The notes under the pieces are model-generated. The model had not been told where the DNA came from. It ran no database searches and saw nothing but the letters and a program-made list of their open reading frames with translations. DNA of 64,000 bases from Aplysia californica. Lineage: Eukaryota; Mollusca; Gastropoda; Aplysiida; Aplysiidae. Shown piece after piece: positions 62,794-64,000 of the stretch (its first letter is position 1; the number at the start of each line of letters is the position of its first letter). The stretch spans positions 755,311 to 819,310 of the forward strand of contig NW_004797539.1 of assembly GCF_000002075.1 (NCBI RefSeq). The letters are read 5' to 3'. The position numbers were made by a program, and so were the translations under genes.

Positions 62794-62974
62794 CTGTAAA
62801 GTAATCAGAAAAAAAATATCATGTCACACTGACCAAAACTAAGTACATATTGTATCAAAATACATTTGCAACAAAATCCTAACATCATGAGCAAATGAAT
62901 ATCAAAGTATATTGCAAATTGTAAATGTAAAAAGAAAATTCCAAGAGATATTCTTAAAGATAAAAAAGTTTTTA

Positions 62975-63105
62975 GAGAAAAGAGAAGAACATTGACAAAA
63001 ATGACAGCCACTAGAGAAAGGAAAAGTGAGATACACAGAGAGAAACAAGATTGGGGGAAATAAAGAATTAAGAGAGGAGGATACCATTTGTGTCCTCAAA
63101 CCAAC
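62975..63105 (+). repeat. SINE-B copy, degraded
   Basis: AGAGAAGAACATTGACAAAA, CAGCCACTAGAGAAAGGAAA and GTGTCCTCAAACCAACAGAG align with SINE-B. Confidence 0.72.
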
Positions 63106-64000
63106 AGAGATATATCACAAACACTCCTCACAAAAGCTATTTCCGTTATTAATATATCTTTTCAAACCAAATTTTCACATAATAGGCATATCCTCCAGGA
63201 AATAATTCAAACATTTAAAAAAGTTTCAACATGAATATGTTATGTAACACCGGACTTAAGAAAACCCTAAAATTTTAAAAATGAAAAGGCATAATGTTAA
63301 TCTTTAAAAAAAAAAATCAATTAAGTAGAAATAGCTATAGGTAACTGACTGATGCTTTTAAATATCCTTCCAATATTCTGGAATTTCTAGGACTTTCAAA
63401 GTGAGGTACTTTTTTGTTGTTGAAATTTTGAACTTAAAAAATGATTTTCGAAGGCAGGTCTCTCAGGCATTAATCATTTTTCGTTTTAAAAAAATCTAGT
63501 CAGTGACCTGTAACAACTAAATCTGCACATGAGTGAAAAGTTTCAGCACAGTATTTTGATTAGTAGCTGAGATTTTAGGATTCTAGGGACAAAGGGTCTT
63601 TCAAGAATATAGCTGTGAGAAAAACGCACTTAAAAATGTCACTGTGTAGTATGAGGGTTAGTTCCTTCTAGAGGTTCCAGTACCACATGTACTATTATTT
63701 CTAGTCACATGCAAAATCTCTTTTCTGTACAGTTACAAATAACCTAAAAAAAAAGAAGTTAAGAGAACCAAGTAGACAAAAAATGTAACAAAAAAAGAGA
63801 GAAAAAGTGGCCGAGCGGTCGTTTTTGCAAGGGGAGCGGAATGAGGTTATCTTAGACATATTTGCACTTATCTTAACTTTTTATATCAAACGGACCAAAA
63901 AATCTGATTCAGCAATGATCAATGGTGTTCAAAAGCTGCTTTCCAGAAAATTGATAATTTCATCGAAAAATGACCAAAATCGTTACCCGCTTGACCCTTA
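63106..64000. other. intron sequence at window edge, nothing recognised
   Basis: Upstream of exon 1 of the window. I searched for the preceding TRRAP exon (vertebrate VPYMVERISKNYALQ) and did not find it, so it lies beyond 64000. Confidence 0.6.

Noticed and set aside
63808-63850. GTGGCCGAGCGGTC, like a Leu/Ser tRNA box A
   Set aside because: No box B or cloverleaf follows.

Overview
The window lies entirely inside one very large animal gene read on the minus strand: TRRAP, the catalytically dead PIKK-family scaffold of the NuA4/TIP60 and SAGA histone acetyltransferase complexes. I traced 63 consecutive coding exons from 62793 (most N-terminal) down to 422 (most C-terminal). All introns are GT-AG and every junction keeps frame. 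The exons total 8,299 nt, about 2,766 codons, and correspond to most of the HEAT solenoid, the whole FAT domain and the stretch just after it. The first exons (right of the window) and the kinase-like and FATC exons (left of it) are missing. Exon identities rest on recall of the vertebrate TRRAP protein, not on a search.

The organism is a eukaryote with spliceosomal introns, many tRNA-derived and other SINEs, GA/GT microsatellites and long poly-G/C runs. This fits a lophotrochozoan invertebrate, most likely a mollusc. That placement is inference; the sequence only shows an animal TRRAP with short exons (58 to 248 nt) and introns of about 0.2 to 3 kb. One assembly gap (N run) sits in an intron.

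Layout: 1-22000 codes for the end of the HEAT region, FAT and post-FAT linker (exons 44-63). It includes a lineage-specific Ser/Thr/Ala/Pro-rich insertion in exons 61-62 and a terminal-inverted-repeat DNA element at 3677-4448. 22000-43800 codes for the middle HEAT region (exons 21-43) and holds several introns filled with degenerate tandem copies of neighbouring splice-site edges, plus a CpG-rich patch with a full CRE at 32.0-32.5 kb. 43800-64000 codes for the earlier HEAT repeats (exons 1-20) and contains an internally deleted mariner.

No other host gene is convincing. Intron content is dominated by two abundant SINE families (here SINE-A and SINE-B) that share a 3' end and are nearly all in one orientation, by several lower-copy tRNA-derived SINEs, two LINE tails, two DNA transposons and many minisatellites. 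The most unusual theme is the repeated presence, in at least five introns, of short arrays made from the adjacent exon edge including its splice site, and one open duplicate of half an exon (27711-27806).
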